Source: Clostridia bacterium (GTDB taxonomy: Bacteria > Bacillota > Clostridia > Oscillospirales > Acutalibacteraceae). Taken from it: a stretch of 64,000 bases of DNA. The notes under the pieces are model-generated. The model was given only the letters and a program-made list of their open reading frames with translations. It was not told the origin of the DNA and searched no databases. The stretch lies in the NCBI GenBank assembly GCA_017428625.1, contig JAFRQM010000035.1, positions 1-64,000 of the forward strand, written 5' to 3'. Numbering within the stretch: position 1 is the stretch's first letter; every line of letters starts with the position of its first letter. Made by a program: the position numbers and the translations under genes. Positions 8,801-17,250 of the stretch are shown here, one piece after another.

Positions 8801-10777
8801 CGCGTCGTAATTTTTATACCAGTCCTCAATATGGTAATGGTTGTAAGTGAACGAGGGAGCGTCCGTAAGAGGAGTGAATGTTGAAGTGTATTCAAAGCTC
8901 TTGGTCTTGGGTTCGCCCGCGTCAACTACTACCGGGTCAAAGGTGTAAGTTTCCTGAGCAAGCGTGTAGTAGCAGATGATTGTTGTCTGGTCAACGCATG
9001 TTACAGTCTGAGTCGCGGAGGACTGAAGGGTGTAACCGTTGATTGTGGGGGCTGTGAAGGTAACTTCAGCACCGATTTCTTTTGAGGGGCTGGTAAGAGC
9101 CGCTGTTGTGCCGCCGTTTGCAACATAAAGGTCGGTTGCCCAGTCGTTGTAAGCGGTGATTGATGTGCCCTGAAGAATGCAGTGCGCGTAAATCTTACCG
9201 GTCAGCTTGTGGCTGGCAAGATCGTCATACGCAGATTTAAGGCTGCTTACTGCCGAGTCGATGGTGTTCTGGTTGTCAGATCTGCCGTTGGCAAGCACCT
9301 TGAGAGCGTTCTGATAAGCAGTCCTGTAAGTGTTGTAGTAGGATGTTTCAAAAGCCGATGCCTGCGGGTTTGCGCCGAGGTCTGCTGTTAAACCTGCGGC
9401 TGAAAGGCCTGTGCCGGTCTGGATGGCTGTAACAAGGCTGCGGAGTGTTCCTTTGTTAACCATGTAAATGTAGAAAGCCATCGAGGTCGTGCACTTACAT
9501 TCATCGGGATCCCAGCCTCTGAGCTGAGGATGCCATGAGAATGAATAGGCAGCCGAACCGGTTGAGTTGTTGAGTGAAGAAAGCTGACCGCCGAAATTCT
9601 CTACCCTGTAATTGCCTACCGCGGTGCCGGAGATTGAATAGGTTGAGCCGTTTGTGGGACCGTAGTTGGGCTGGGTAATGTAGGGGCTGGTTGTTATGCC
9701 TGACTCACCTTCTGTGTCGTTGCCGCCGAGTGCATAACCGACCGCGCCGAGGTAAGACCTGTTGACTGAAATGTAGTTTGCGTATTTGTCGCCCGAATTA
9801 TACTCGGTGCAGATAATCTCATAACGGAGATTGACACCGGACGAGCCGACAGTTGTGTATTGTGAACGGTCAACATAAATAGTTGCGCGGGGACGGTTGC
9901 CGTCATCAACATAACCCATATTGTAAACAACTTTACCGTTATTGTACTTGCCGTTTACATAGCAGCCCTGTGTTGATGCGTCGCCGGATACATGGAAATA
10001 CTCAAGGTTTGCGCCGTCTGAGCCGTGACCGAGCACCGAAGCGTTGAAGTTGAATGTGTAGTGAGCGCTGTCGCTGGCGCTGAAAGCGCCGTAGGTAGAG
10101 CTCTTGTTGTTCTCGTTGTAAACACCTTTGCCGAGAACGCGGATAGCAGCGTCAAAGCGGGCAGCTGTTGAACCGCCGGTGCTGTTTGAGGAGTGACCGC
10201 GGTAAATATCCTGGCCGATACCGGTCTGAACCCTCTGAACATTAAGCGCGCCGTATGCGGTGTATGATGCGCCGTTGACGGTGTAGGTGATTGTAACGAT
10301 GAGTGTGTCGCCTGCCGTAGCCTGTGAAGAGGCGCCGTCGTATGCGATAGTCCATTCATAAATGTTGTTGGACATACCGCCGTAAGTGGTTGAAATTGAG
10401 CAGGTCGAATTGTTAGAAGATGCGAAGGAAATTGTGGGTTCGGAATCGGCCTCCTGACCGAGTTCAAGGTAAACCTTGGGGATAATAATGGATTCACCCG
10501 CGTATGCCTGCGCCGTATTGTTGGCAACTTCGGGTGTGCCTGACGCTGTTGCCGCAACGACCTTGTTACCGCTTAACGGCGAATATCGCTGGCTCGCAAC
10601 GCGTAAAACATCTGTGGAGAAAGACACGACTGCCGAAACGCCGGCTGTTGTAGTGTCGGGCCCTGACCACATTCCGCTTGTCCATGCACTTGCATTTGTT
10701 GAAAGAATGGTCGGGCATACCGAGAGGACCATTATCAGTGCAAGCGCAAGACTGATGAGCTTCTTCATTTTTTTCAA
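2822..10777 (-). CDS. 2651-aa secreted dockerin protein with B-repeats and MucBP-like repeats
   Basis: The TTG start at 10777 is 7 bases from GGAGGG; an ATG three codons later is too far from the site. A signal peptide (MKKMKKL, then a hydrophobic run to about residue 30) is followed by an unrecognised beta-rich region (30-450). A FIVAR-like helical repeat lies at about 465-515. B-repeats follow (about eleven G-W cores such as GYAFLGWYADP), interrupted by a cohesin-like domain at about 960-1165. Seven MucBP-like repeats (YVMSDG...SPAV.GYTPD) come next, the last five in tandem. The C-terminus (about 2557-2651) is a type I dockerin with two calcium-loop motifs, GDLNGDGRV and ADLNGDGVF. Known biology: dockerins bind cohesins in cellulosome-like complexes. 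No glycoside hydrolase or carbohydrate-binding module is recognisable, so adhesion or scaffolding is the inferred role. It has its own strong promoter. Confidence 0.88.
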   Translation of the reverse strand: MKKMKKLISLALALIMVLSVCPTILSTNASAWTSGMWSGPDTTTAGVSAVVSFSTDVLRVASQRYSPLSGNKVVAATASGTPEVANNTAQAYAGESIIIPKVYLELGQEADSEPTISFASSNNSTCSISTTYGGMSNNIYEWTIAYDGASSQATAGDTLIVTITYTVNGASYTAYGALNVQRVQTGIGQDIYRGHSSNSTGGSTAARFDAAIRVLGKGVYNENNKSSTYGAFSASDSAHYTFNFNASVLGHGSDGANLEYFHVSGDASTQGCYVNGKYNNGKVVYNMGYVDDGNRPRATIYVDRSQYTTVGSSGVNLRYEIICTEYNSGDKYANYISVNRSYLGAVGYALGGNDTEGESGITTSPYITQPNYGPTNGSTYSISGTAVGNYRVENFGGQLSSLNNSTGSAAYSFSWHPQLRGWDPDECKCTTSMAFYIYMVNKGTLRSLVTAIQTGTGLSAAGLTADLGANPQASAFETSYYNTYRTAYQNALKVLANGRSDNQNTIDSAVSSLKSAYDDLASHKLTGKIYAHCILQGTSITAYNDWATDLYVANGGTTAALTSPSKEIGAEVTFTAPTINGYTLQSSATQTVTCVDQTTIICYYTLAQETYTFDPVVVDAGEPKTKSFEYTSTFTPLTDAPSFTYNHYHIEDWYKNYDASTGTYTNKLTSVTVDTNPFTLYAKWTPNPTIINYDLSAAGATMPSSLYYPGDVVAQPADPVVPGYAFLGWYADPSYITAFNWGEQVWYSEVGATTTSPYDSENVTVYAQFESYNNKIVFRSNGGEAVDPVSVAGLSAGDSVTLPTPVRTGYTFNGWYLNESLTGTALQAGANSLPASLVGGGILYAKWTPNPVTLTYNIGYNPNANNTPVDTVHNPDSITGNTGSPIRDAYTAAGIPLPANPVKFGYVFGGWYIGNTPRIINDMAAYNSAVSSGAITLVNPASDNFPASASSTVALSAVWVRTTTAAFIELDAYKEMYGELVPVADTPINPGDTITVQMKSTTNFYTASTLFVYMYDNTVFELIGSGKNAFTINSENGYISAISGTNGTDYSGYTASPARDECPAGYNWIQVSIDPDVLGGVTTGGMMNDGTWMVQFQLKVKDNAVRGSVGKIYMDNAWTRDPDNNNGTMFYGWLESASANVWNSFNNHVTPLLQLAEDEVEIALQPAPQSTIHANPNGGTWAEAPQGTRTFTGDVGEAIPDYADPIRRGYELTGWYVDPEDTTSDEWVAGYYGSETQNNKEFKALWTPVEYPVTWDANGGAFGNETTFTENYGYEVEFSGPSTLPTKQGYVVTGWSLTADGSAVTFPQQMSDAPITYYAIWGPADDTPFTVRVIYVNNATGNIVTNDTTGGTYIGTTGATAHFVEDASAYTNTSTDNYFSYSDLPAVQNGRYVFDATNESNRLTCTIAADGSGIILAAYRGAIYTGTFNANGGEFTGYATAEDKDSYGVGYAYTDASTYVLYREYQTSFADDAVATQPVIAPVTPVRTGYTFIGWNLSATATTAGNIGMATANRVYYAVWQGVTVTNTFNANGGEFSDQSTTATADSIFGSAVITPNSPSKPSYNFLGWSTDPNATTPDELGNQASTTGTTYYAVWQLTSQPYYEYIYIMGTDGTYPTDPTYTNELSGSGDVTLDYSSYVIAGMSEFDSSAANVLTAHLDESTVGTTVILKAYIKRAQNTLTVNYVMSDSSTAPVAHTEQVYYDAVYSVASPAVTGYTPDVATVTDTMDADGETVTVTYTPNNYTATFYMNLDDPADVAGTDTVAYNAAITSNNINAPTDALGRYDFAGWSRSSTATTPDASLGVMDSVDGVSIYAVWTPKTFTITYRNLTGCSFTDAAANQTSLTAQMRVDTYAYGETVVPAVPYRAGWDYELVVQTAGYSEIPATMPAANINVRINWTQQSHTLTVNYVMSDGSTAPAQHTETVNVGATYTVASPAVTGYTPDIATVTGTMGSSDVTETVTYDPNPHTVTWNLDGGNIGGDAGPIVQNTVFGANVTAPGTPVKDGYTFSAWSPAVASTVPDENLSYTATYTPNPYALTVTYVMSDGTTAPAAYTENVDYGASYSVASPAVTGYTPDIATVTGTMDDINGKSVTVTYSPNPYALNITYVVSDGKATAPAAHSEQVNYNATYSVASPALAGYTPDVATVTGTMDDVNGKSVTVTYSPNSYALTVNYVMSDGSTAPASHTEQVVFNTDYSVASPAVAGYTPDVATVTGTMDDVNGKTATVTYTPNDYALNITYVMSDGNDAVKPADVTNQMVTFNTTYTVASPAVAGYTPDIATVTGTMDDVNGKSYTVTYSPESYTLTVNYVMSDGSAAPAADVSSVVYNTSYSVASPAVAGYTPDIATVTGIMDDVNGKTVTVTYTPNPYTVTFYAPKAASADSILDANSEKTTAVFAQLATDYDSVASSTDPFGTAITVPSVVPEIANYTFGNEWVWFNAETGEQIEAAATVPANNVAVIAIYTRVPVTLEVVSTKTTVIDKVDDPTDEFTGYIYGLDLNLTITQFTNDYAEVVGDGHLVVTPVTAYSSLNVCGTGTKVELVDNVTNEVVETYYIVIFGDLNGDGRVNGNDVQVARMEAAWTPNAAVGKLWSIDDNDNPIDPDDTPAPILLAADLNGDGVFTSTDTTAIRTISMGMATVDQVTGTVTNI
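3655..4690 (-). repeat. Five tandem MucBP-like coding repeats of 198-207 bp
   Basis: The segment TGCCGGTTACTGTTGC recurs at about 3721, 3919, 4126, 4324 and 4525, giving units of 198, 207, 198 and 201 bases. The size steps are whole codons, so the frame is kept. The second unit carries the NDAVKPADV variant that is also present in the neighbouring partial gene at 1-408. Two more diverged copies of the same domain lie further upstream in the gene, near 4880-5070 and 5550-5750. Confidence 0.88.
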
Positions 10778-10838
10778 AATGAATCCCTCCGTTCAAAATT
10801 TTTCGTGAGATAGTTTTGGGCACTATTACACATTGTCA

Positions 10839-10867
10839 ATTATACACGGCAAAATGTTATATGTCAA
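10839..10867 (-). promoter_or_regulatory. Sigma-A promoter for the 2651-aa dockerin gene
   Basis: On the minus strand TTGACA (10862-10867) and TATAAT (10839-10844) are separated by exactly 17 bases; both hexamers match consensus. Transcription would start near 10832, leaving a leader of about 55 bases with the GGAGGG site. Confidence 0.85.
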
Positions 10868-10981
10868 TAAAATATCTTTAAAAAATTTATATATTATATA
10901 TAGAAAATTCATATTTGTCCTAAGTTGTTGTCAAAGTAAACAAAACACTTCGTTGATGGTTATTTAAAACGCTGAATTGAC

Positions 10982-11075
10982 AAGAACCTGCAGGTATCGG
11001 AAGACTACCGATTCAGGCGATCATTTTCTGTTGCGGAACCCCATCCCGGAGAGCGCCTAATCGCTTCGGAAAAGT
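10982..11075. other. Structured GC-rich island, possible ncRNA or attenuator
   Basis: Inside AT-rich sequence there is a compact block with a perfect 10-bp palindrome ACCTGCAGGT (10986-10995) and a hairpin ATCGG/CCGAT. A longer-range pairing is possible between GATTAGGCG and CGCCTGAATC on the minus strand. The last two would compete for the same AATC bases, as in switching RNAs. It does not match the conserved cores I know for TPP, cobalamin, glycine, c-di-GMP, fluoride or SAM riboswitches. The strand is unknown. It lies upstream of the -35 box of the 2651-aa gene, so it is not in that gene's main leader. Confidence 0.3.
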
Positions 11076-11459
11076 GTTTATTTTTGCCAATTTATGGCAA
11101 TTTATCCACCTGTAAAAAGACGCGTTTATTTTCTGAGTAGGAATTATTATCGACAAAAAAAGACCCCTTCAAAAGCAATTTTCAGAATAGTTAAAAAGCA
11201 GGCAATCCGAATTTTGCCTCTCAGTGCCTCTTGAAGGCTCTGATTTCGTCTGAACGGAAAAAATATTGATTCAAGCACAAAATTGTCTCTGAGAGCTTCT
11301 GAGGGCTTGTAAAGTGATTTGTTTTACATCTTTAAAAATCATTTTTGATAGTTTGTTTTATGCCCGTTTTTGTTTTATCGGCTCCCCTGCCCGTTTATCC
11401 GGCATAAATCACTGCGTTTTTCCGCTTTTCGCGCCTTTTTTCAGGCGGAGAAATATTTC

Positions 11460-11496
11460 AAGAAAGGAAAAGCCGCAGGGTTTTACCCCTGCGGCT
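11460..11496 (-). terminator. Rho-independent terminator of the 1850-aa surface gene
   Basis: A perfect 10-bp stem AGCCGCAGGG/CCCTGCGGCT with a 6-base loop lies 34 bases past the stop codon. On the minus strand it runs into a T-rich tract (TTTCCTTTCTT). Confidence 0.85.
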
Positions 11497-11529
11497 GAAT
11501 GTTGCGATATTACGCTTTACGCTTTAAGC

Positions 11530-14500
11530 TCAGCCCTGAGCCGCTGCGAGTTCAGCGTTGTTGTTGTAGATTGTGGTTGTAACTGTTGTGCTGCTGCAGT
11601 CAACCCATGTGTTGCCGCGGCTTTCAACTGTTACGGTGTATTCGCCTGCTGCGGTGAATCTGTAGCCGATTACCCAAGTTGCAGTGCCGTCGCCGTTATC
11701 TGTGAAGGTAACGTTGTTGGAAGTTCTGGTGTAAACAGCCTGTTTTGTGCCGACAGTAAGGCGGATCTTTGAAACATCACTGGTGGTTGTGATTGTGATG
11801 TTTGTGTAGGAGAGCTTCTTACCGAGCGCTGCTGTTGCGTCAAGGATTGAGTAGGGATCTACTTCATTGCCGTCAACTTCGTGAATCTCACCCGATGTGT
11901 CATATCTGGTAACGTTAACGCTTACGGAATCAACGCCGCCGTCAATGAACTCTGAGGAAGCTTCATCATAATAGTATGCAGTGTAGGTGTTGAGCTCGCT
12001 GAGTTTCGGATTCTGGATATCAAGAACGTAGGAGATCGGGAAAGATACGGTCCATGTTGCTGTGCCGTCGCCGTTGTCAACCCAGCCTTCGCCTACGGAA
12101 GCCTTTGTGAAGCCGATTGAACTCGAAACTGTTGAGCCGTTATCAACTACGTCAGCAAGTCTTATCATATTGATATCGCTTGTTGCTACGATGGTAAATG
12201 TTACCGAATCGCCGCGCTTGATTTCAGTCTTGTCAACCGCAACTGAGATGATGGCGCTGACTGATACAGTTTCATCATATTCAACTGTGAAGTCGAAGCC
12301 GTTTTCAAGTAACTCCCAACTGCTCTCGTCGTAGGCAACCTTTGCGCGGGCTTTGTAGCCGCCTTCGGGGATTGTTGCTCGAACTGTCCATACTTCTGTG
12401 CCGTCACCGTTGTCAACGATTGAAACGAGACCTGTGAGATCGCCGTCATCAAGAACTGTCGGGTTGAAGCGGCTGTAATCCCAACCTACCGAATAGGTGT
12501 CGTCATAGTAAATCTGGAGTCTGCTGGGTGTGCCTTCAACGGTAATTGCCCAGTTTGCTACGCCGCACTCATAGTAAGGATCGTCACCGAGACGGACAAC
12601 GCTCTTAACTGTGCAGTAGCTTGTATCCTGAGTCCACTGTGCTGTGTATGTAACATTGCCTGCGCCGATGGTTGCATCAACCTCGGGTGACCAGCCTGCG
12701 AATACATAGCCGCTTCTCTCGGGATCTGCGGGAGCGGTGATTGCGCCGCCGAATTCAACATTGAGAACTACGTCTGCTGTATTGCCGTCAATGTTACCGC
12801 CGTTAAGCGCAAATGTTGCTGTGTAGGTATTGATTTCGAACTTGGCTGTGTAAGCAGCGCCGTTTTCATCCATCGCGGGGATAGACACGAGAACTGTCTC
12901 TGTAGCGTCGCCTGTTACGAACCAGCCTACAAATGTGTAGCCTTCCTTGGCTGCTGAGGGAGCAGCGGGAACTGCACCGTAGTTAACCATTGCGGTTGTG
13001 TCACTGCCGTCAACAGTCCATGTTACCTGATACTTGTTGATTGCAAAGACAGCCGTTGTGGTAAAGTCGTTTGCGGGCATTGTTGAAGGAAGTGAAGGAG
13101 TCCAGTAGCTGAATGTGTAACCGGTCTTTACGGGATCGTCGATTACAACATTTTCGCCGTATTCGAACTCATATTCCACTGTATTGCCGTCTATCGAAGC
13201 AATTACTTTATAAGTATTGATTTCGAACTGCGCTGTTACAGTGAGGTCGCCTGCGGGCATTGTTGCGGGCCATTCGGGATCCCAGCCGGTGAAGGTATAA
13301 CCTGTCTTGGAGGGGTTCGGGATGGCGGCAACAGTCTCACCGTATTCATAAGCGATTGTTGTGGAAGCGCCGTCAATTACATAAGTGAAATTGAAGGTGG
13401 CAAGACCAAAGGCAGCAACAAATGTCATATCCTGTGCGGGCATTGTTTCGGGAACATCTGTCGATACGCCGTCAACCTTCCAGCAGGAGAAGTCGTTACC
13501 TTCCATTGTGGGATCTGCGGGAGGAGTAACCTGTGTGCCGTAATCCTGAGTGATTACCTGATAGGTCTCACCGTTAACGATGAAGGTAAGTGTATACTGG
13601 TTGATTGTGAACTTCGCTGTGTATGCAGCGCCGTCAACGCCAACTGCCGGGAAGGATGTGACTATTGTTTCGGTTGAGTCGCCTGTTACGAACCAGCCTG
13701 CGAAGGTGTGGCCTTCTTTTGCTGCTTCGGGAGCAACGGGAACTTCGCCGAAGGTAACATCTGTAATCTGCGATGCACCGTCAATTGTCCATTCTACCGG
13801 GTAGGTATTGATTTCGAACTGTGCGGTGTAGGTTGAATCTGCCGCGGGCATTGTTGCGGGAACTTCGGGTGACCAGCCTGTGAAGTCATAGCCTTCTTTT
13901 GCCGCTGCGGGGGCAGAAATTGCCGCGCCGTAGTAAACCTGAGTTACGGTGTCATTACCGTCAATTGAGAAGGTAAGAGCATACTGGCTGCGGCCTACAT
14001 AAACCGTAAGGGCTGTTGAGCCGTCTGCGGCGATTACGCCTGTCGCGGCATAGCCTGCGTGGTCAACATCATAGTAGAAGCCTGCTTCAAGTGCGGCGCT
14101 TGCAGCGTCAACGGGTGCGCCTGTAACACCGGTCTTGGCGGTTGTTATGCCTGAGTCATAAGCACCGTCTGTGCCCATTGTGTAAACTGTTACGCTGTAA
14201 GGTGTATCGCCTGATGCTTCCCAAATTGCTGTGTAAGTAACATCTTCATCGGGAACTGTTGAAGCGGGTGCCGGAGTCCATCCGTTGAATGTGAAGCCGC
14301 TCTTTTCGGGTGTTCCGGGAGCAACTATCGGTGCGCCGAACTCAGTGTTCTGAACGATGGGGCCTTCATCGCCGGCAATGTTACCGCCGTCAAGAGCCCA
14401 TGTTACTGTATGAGCATTTGCGGTGTAAGTAACGGTGATTGTCGGGATGGGGTCAATTGTGGTGTCAACTGTGAATGTGCCGAATACTACGGGGATGTCG

Positions 14501-17082
14501 GGTGTGTAGCCGGTAATCGGGGGTGAAACCTGGCTGTAGGATACGCCGAATTCGTTAATCAACTGAACTGAAGGCGCAGCTGTTGTGCCGTTTGCATAAA
14601 CATAATCAATGTTTACTTTGACATCGTTCGTGCCGTAGAAAACGGTGTATTCCTTGCCGCCGATCTGGTCCATAGTAACCTGAACAGAAGTTGCGGGAGC
14701 GATGGAGTATGAATAACCATAATATGTAGGCGGAGTTACGGTGTAGGATGCGTTGTAAAGAACGTTGACTACATCATCAGGGAATACGCTGGTGGTTGTA
14801 TTTGCATAGTAGTAGTGAATTGTAAGAGGATAACTTACGGGTGTAAGTGTAACCGTTACGGTAGTAGCAGCTGCGGGCATTGTGCCGGAAACGGTTGTGA
14901 CATCAGCTGTGTAGCCTGCGGGAACAGTTACGGGATAATCGTAATTTGTGCCGTAAGCAACCTGGTAGGTTTCATCCGCGGGAGCGACTGAACCGTCGGA
15001 TGTTTCATAAGTAACAGTAAGAGTATATTCGATGGGAGTGAATACAACATGATATGTTGCGTCGCCTTCAATTGTCGCAGGCATAGGATTGTTGTTTTCA
15101 TCAACCCAGGAGAGGCTGTAACCAGCGGGAACAGTAACTGAAGGAGCAGTGATTGTTGTGCCGGCTGAACCGCTCTGTGTTGTAATAAGGTTGCCGTTCT
15201 CATCGTTGAAGGTTACGGTGTAGGTTGCATCTGCGAATTTCGCGGCAACTACAAGATACTCTTCGTTGGGAACTATTGTAATCTGCTCATCTGTGAAATT
15301 ATAGGATTCGTCAAGAACGAACCAGCCGATAAACTGCTGACCTGCTACGGGAGCGGTCGGAGTGGGAGCGACTGTGCTGATATCGGTGCCTACCGGAACA
15401 TCAAAGCCATCGATGTAGGTAGCGCAGTCCATCTCGAAGAAGTCGATGAATACAGTTGCAACCTGCCATTTAGCATAGAAGCTCTTGCCGCCGATGGGCA
15501 TTGTGCCGAGGTTGTTCGTAACATTACCGCCGGGAGTAGTTGACCAGCCGAGGAATGTAGCGCCGTCCATAGTGGGCTGAGGCGAGAGCGCCTGAATGTT
15601 TGCGCCATACTGTGCCTGAGTAGTGCCGAGAACGGTTGTTCCGTCTGAATCATAGAACGTTGCCGTGTAAGTGTTGGCTGTATAGGTAACGGTCTCTGTG
15701 GTGTCATCGGTGATAGTGCCGGCAACTGTTAAGATGTCGGCTGTGTAACCGTCGATTACGGGTGAAACAACAGAATAAGAATCATTGTATGCGTATGTGC
15801 TCGTGTGTGTTGCTGCGGCTGTTGTGCCGTTTGCATACTGATAATTGATTGTAAGGGTATATGTTGCTGCGGCGTAGCTTGCATAAACTGCTGTGTCGCC
15901 CGAAACAGTAATCGGCCATGAAACAGCGTTGCCCTGTGCGTCAACCCAGCCTGCGAAGTTCTGACCTGCAGGAGGAGTAACGGAGGGAGCGTCTGCAAGA
16001 GCTACGGTTGCGCCTGCGGCAAGGTCATCGATGGTATCAAGAACGGTGTTGCCGTCGGCATCATAGAAGGTTACAGTGTAGGTATCGCCTTCTGCAGGGG
16101 GATCGCCTACGCAGAGAGTAACGCCGAAGTCCTGATAATCAAAGTGAGGAACTTCGTGAGAGTTAACTGCTTTTTTACCTGTGGTGCTGACCGCGAGTGT
16201 GCCTGATTTTTTACCTGCCTGAAGCGCGGTCATCCCGGAAACCGGAACTTTGAACATACCTTTATTCGGGTCCTGAGTGGCGGGAATAAAGATTGAACCG
16301 ATGGCGCCGTCCTGAAGATTGTCTTTAACCTTATACATAATCGCAAGCGACCACAGGTCATCTTCGTTCTGGTAATAAATAGTGGAACCTACTCGGCTGC
16401 CGACATAAACATTGACGCCGATGGTGTCAAGTTCATCTGCAGTCCAGCCGGATTTGGTGATGTTTGTCTGGTTGTTGGCTGTAACAGCCGGTGTCTTGGG
16501 AGCGAAGGTAAGACCGATTGAGGCGTTGGCAACATCCGCCTGAAGGGGGTTCATAATACAGCCGTAAGTTTCAAGGTTTGTGTTGCTTGAATCAAGAGCC
16601 TTGATTTGAAGGTCGGTCAGACCGTCGTTTGCAGTGTTGATGTTGTCAAAGAAATCGTATGTGTGCGCAAACCAGCCTGTAAGGTTGCCCATATAGGGGT
16701 AGCTGGTTGTGAACTTGATGAGAAGAACAACATAATCGCCTGCATGAACATAACCGTCGGTCTCTGTCATATGATTCTGGAAATCATAGTTGGGCGTGTA
16801 GCCGCCGGATGTGTCAATCTCATAAGTCCAGCCGGAAAGATATGAATATCCGTCCGGATACATTGCCGCAAGTTCGCTCTTCATAAGAGGAGCTGTTCTC
16901 GGATTACCGTTGATATCCAATCCGCGGTGCTGTCCGGGTTCTCTGGTAATGCCGTCAAGGTTGGTGATGGTCGGCGCTGTCGCCGATGCGGTGACTGAGA
17001 AAACACCGCCGAGACATGAAAGCGAGGTCATAAGCATTGCGAATACAAGCACAAAGCTCATAAAGCGCTTAGTTGTACGCAT
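11530..17082 (-). CDS. 1850-aa secreted B-repeat/MucBP protein without dockerin
   Basis: The ATG start follows GGAGGAG. A signal peptide occupies about residues 1-35. Residues about 60-330 form a cohesin-like or related beta domain containing a YKVKDN motif that resembles FQLKVKDN in the 2651-aa neighbour. The middle carries about eleven B-repeat units (G-W cores such as GYDFTGWSPEV) and about four MucBP-like units (such as GYTPDIPVVFGTF). The C-terminal ~310 residues hold three related Ig-like modules, each with an (N/D)NGDGT-x-x-W motif (VDNGDGTEVWTV, VDNGDGTATWTV, TDNGDGTATWVI). No dockerin, LPXTG or other anchor motif is present; the protein ends NNNAELAAAQG. By inference it is an exported adhesin held at the surface in a different way from its dockerin-bearing neighbours, or released. 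A clear terminator follows; the promoter is less certain. Confidence 0.85.
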   Translation of the reverse strand: MRTTKRFMSFVLVFAMLMTSLSCLGGVFSVTASATAPTITNLDGITREPGQHRGLDINGNPRTAPLMKSELAAMYPDGYSYLSGWTYEIDTSGGYTPNYDFQNHMTETDGYVHAGDYVVLLIKFTTSYPYMGNLTGWFAHTYDFFDNINTANDGLTDLQIKALDSSNTNLETYGCIMNPLQADVANASIGLTFAPKTPAVTANNQTNITKSGWTADELDTIGVNVYVGSRVGSTIYYQNEDDLWSLAIMYKVKDNLQDGAIGSIFIPATQDPNKGMFKVPVSGMTALQAGKKSGTLAVSTTGKKAVNSHEVPHFDYQDFGVTLCVGDPPAEGDTYTVTFYDADGNTVLDTIDDLAAGATVALADAPSVTPPAGQNFAGWVDAQGNAVSWPITVSGDTAVYASYAAATYTLTINYQYANGTTAAATHTSTYAYNDSYSVVSPVIDGYTADILTVAGTITDDTTETVTYTANTYTATFYDSDGTTVLGTTQAQYGANIQALSPQPTMDGATFLGWSTTPGGNVTNNLGTMPIGGKSFYAKWQVATVFIDFFEMDCATYIDGFDVPVGTDISTVAPTPTAPVAGQQFIGWFVLDESYNFTDEQITIVPNEEYLVVAAKFADATYTVTFNDENGNLITTQSGSAGTTITAPSVTVPAGYSLSWVDENNNPMPATIEGDATYHVVFTPIEYTLTVTYETSDGSVAPADETYQVAYGTNYDYPVTVPAGYTADVTTVSGTMPAAATTVTVTLTPVSYPLTIHYYYANTTTSVFPDDVVNVLYNASYTVTPPTYYGYSYSIAPATSVQVTMDQIGGKEYTVFYGTNDVKVNIDYVYANGTTAAPSVQLINEFGVSYSQVSPPITGYTPDIPVVFGTFTVDTTIDPIPTITVTYTANAHTVTWALDGGNIAGDEGPIVQNTEFGAPIVAPGTPEKSGFTFNGWTPAPASTVPDEDVTYTAIWEASGDTPYSVTVYTMGTDGAYDSGITTAKTGVTGAPVDAASAALEAGFYYDVDHAGYAATGVIAADGSTALTVYVGRSQYALTFSIDGNDTVTQVYYGAAISAPAAAKEGYDFTGWSPEVPATMPAADSTYTAQFEINTYPVEWTIDGASQITDVTFGEVPVAPEAAKEGHTFAGWFVTGDSTETIVTSFPAVGVDGAAYTAKFTINQYTLTFIVNGETYQVITQDYGTQVTPPADPTMEGNDFSCWKVDGVSTDVPETMPAQDMTFVAAFGLATFNFTYVIDGASTTIAYEYGETVAAIPNPSKTGYTFTGWDPEWPATMPAGDLTVTAQFEINTYKVIASIDGNTVEYEFEYGENVVIDDPVKTGYTFSYWTPSLPSTMPANDFTTTAVFAINKYQVTWTVDGSDTTAMVNYGAVPAAPSAAKEGYTFVGWFVTGDATETVLVSIPAMDENGAAYTAKFEINTYTATFALNGGNIDGNTADVVLNVEFGGAITAPADPERSGYVFAGWSPEVDATIGAGNVTYTAQWTQDTSYCTVKSVVRLGDDPYYECGVANWAITVEGTPSRLQIYYDDTYSVGWDYSRFNPTVLDDGDLTGLVSIVDNGDGTEVWTVRATIPEGGYKARAKVAYDESSWELLENGFDFTVEYDETVSVSAIISVAVDKTEIKRGDSVTFTIVATSDINMIRLADVVDNGSTVSSSIGFTKASVGEGWVDNGDGTATWTVSFPISYVLDIQNPKLSELNTYTAYYYDEASSEFIDGGVDSVSVNVTRYDTSGEIHEVDGNEVDPYSILDATAALGKKLSYTNITITTTSDVSKIRLTVGTKQAVYTRTSNNVTFTDNGDGTATWVIGYRFTAAGEYTVTVESRGNTWVDCSSTTVTTTIYNNNAELAAAQG

Positions 17083-17173
17083 ATTGAATGTCTCCTCCTT
17101 TTTTTGAAATAGAATTGTTAAAATTATAAAAACACATTTGCTGTGATTTTTAACCTAACCGAAACTTTTCATT

Positions 17174-17206
17174 GCTCCGTCCGGGGCGGATTTCCCGCCC
17201 CGGAGC
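17174..17206 (-). terminator. GC-rich hairpin after the 1728-aa dockerin gene
   Basis: A perfect 9-bp stem CCGGGGCGG/CCGCCCCGG with a 5-base loop lies about 45 bases past the stop at 17251. The downstream minus-strand sequence (GAGCAATGAAAAGTTTCGG) has only a weak T tract. It may be a partial terminator or a 3'-end stabiliser, allowing some read-through into the 1850-aa gene. Confidence 0.5.
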
Positions 17207-17250
17207 GGCTGTGAATAAAATGATGTTACTGAGAAACTAACCCTTCAGAA

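Larger units (their letters stand above)
10778..11529. other. 752-bp gene-free interval with promoter, structured island and terminator
   Basis: No credible coding region was found. The right end (11460-11496) carries the terminator of the 1850-aa gene and the left end the promoter of the 2651-aa gene. Between them the sequence is AT-rich apart from a GC-richer island at about 10982-11075 with several inverted repeats, followed at about 11081-11100 by a small hairpin (TTGCCA/TGGCAA). The stretch 11100-11460 shows nothing I can name. Confidence 0.6.

Noticed and set aside
9955-10557. 200-codon open frame inside the 2651-aa gene
   Set aside because: It is an alternative-frame shadow on the same strand, with Thr/Gln/Pro-rich low-complexity translation and no ribosome binding site.
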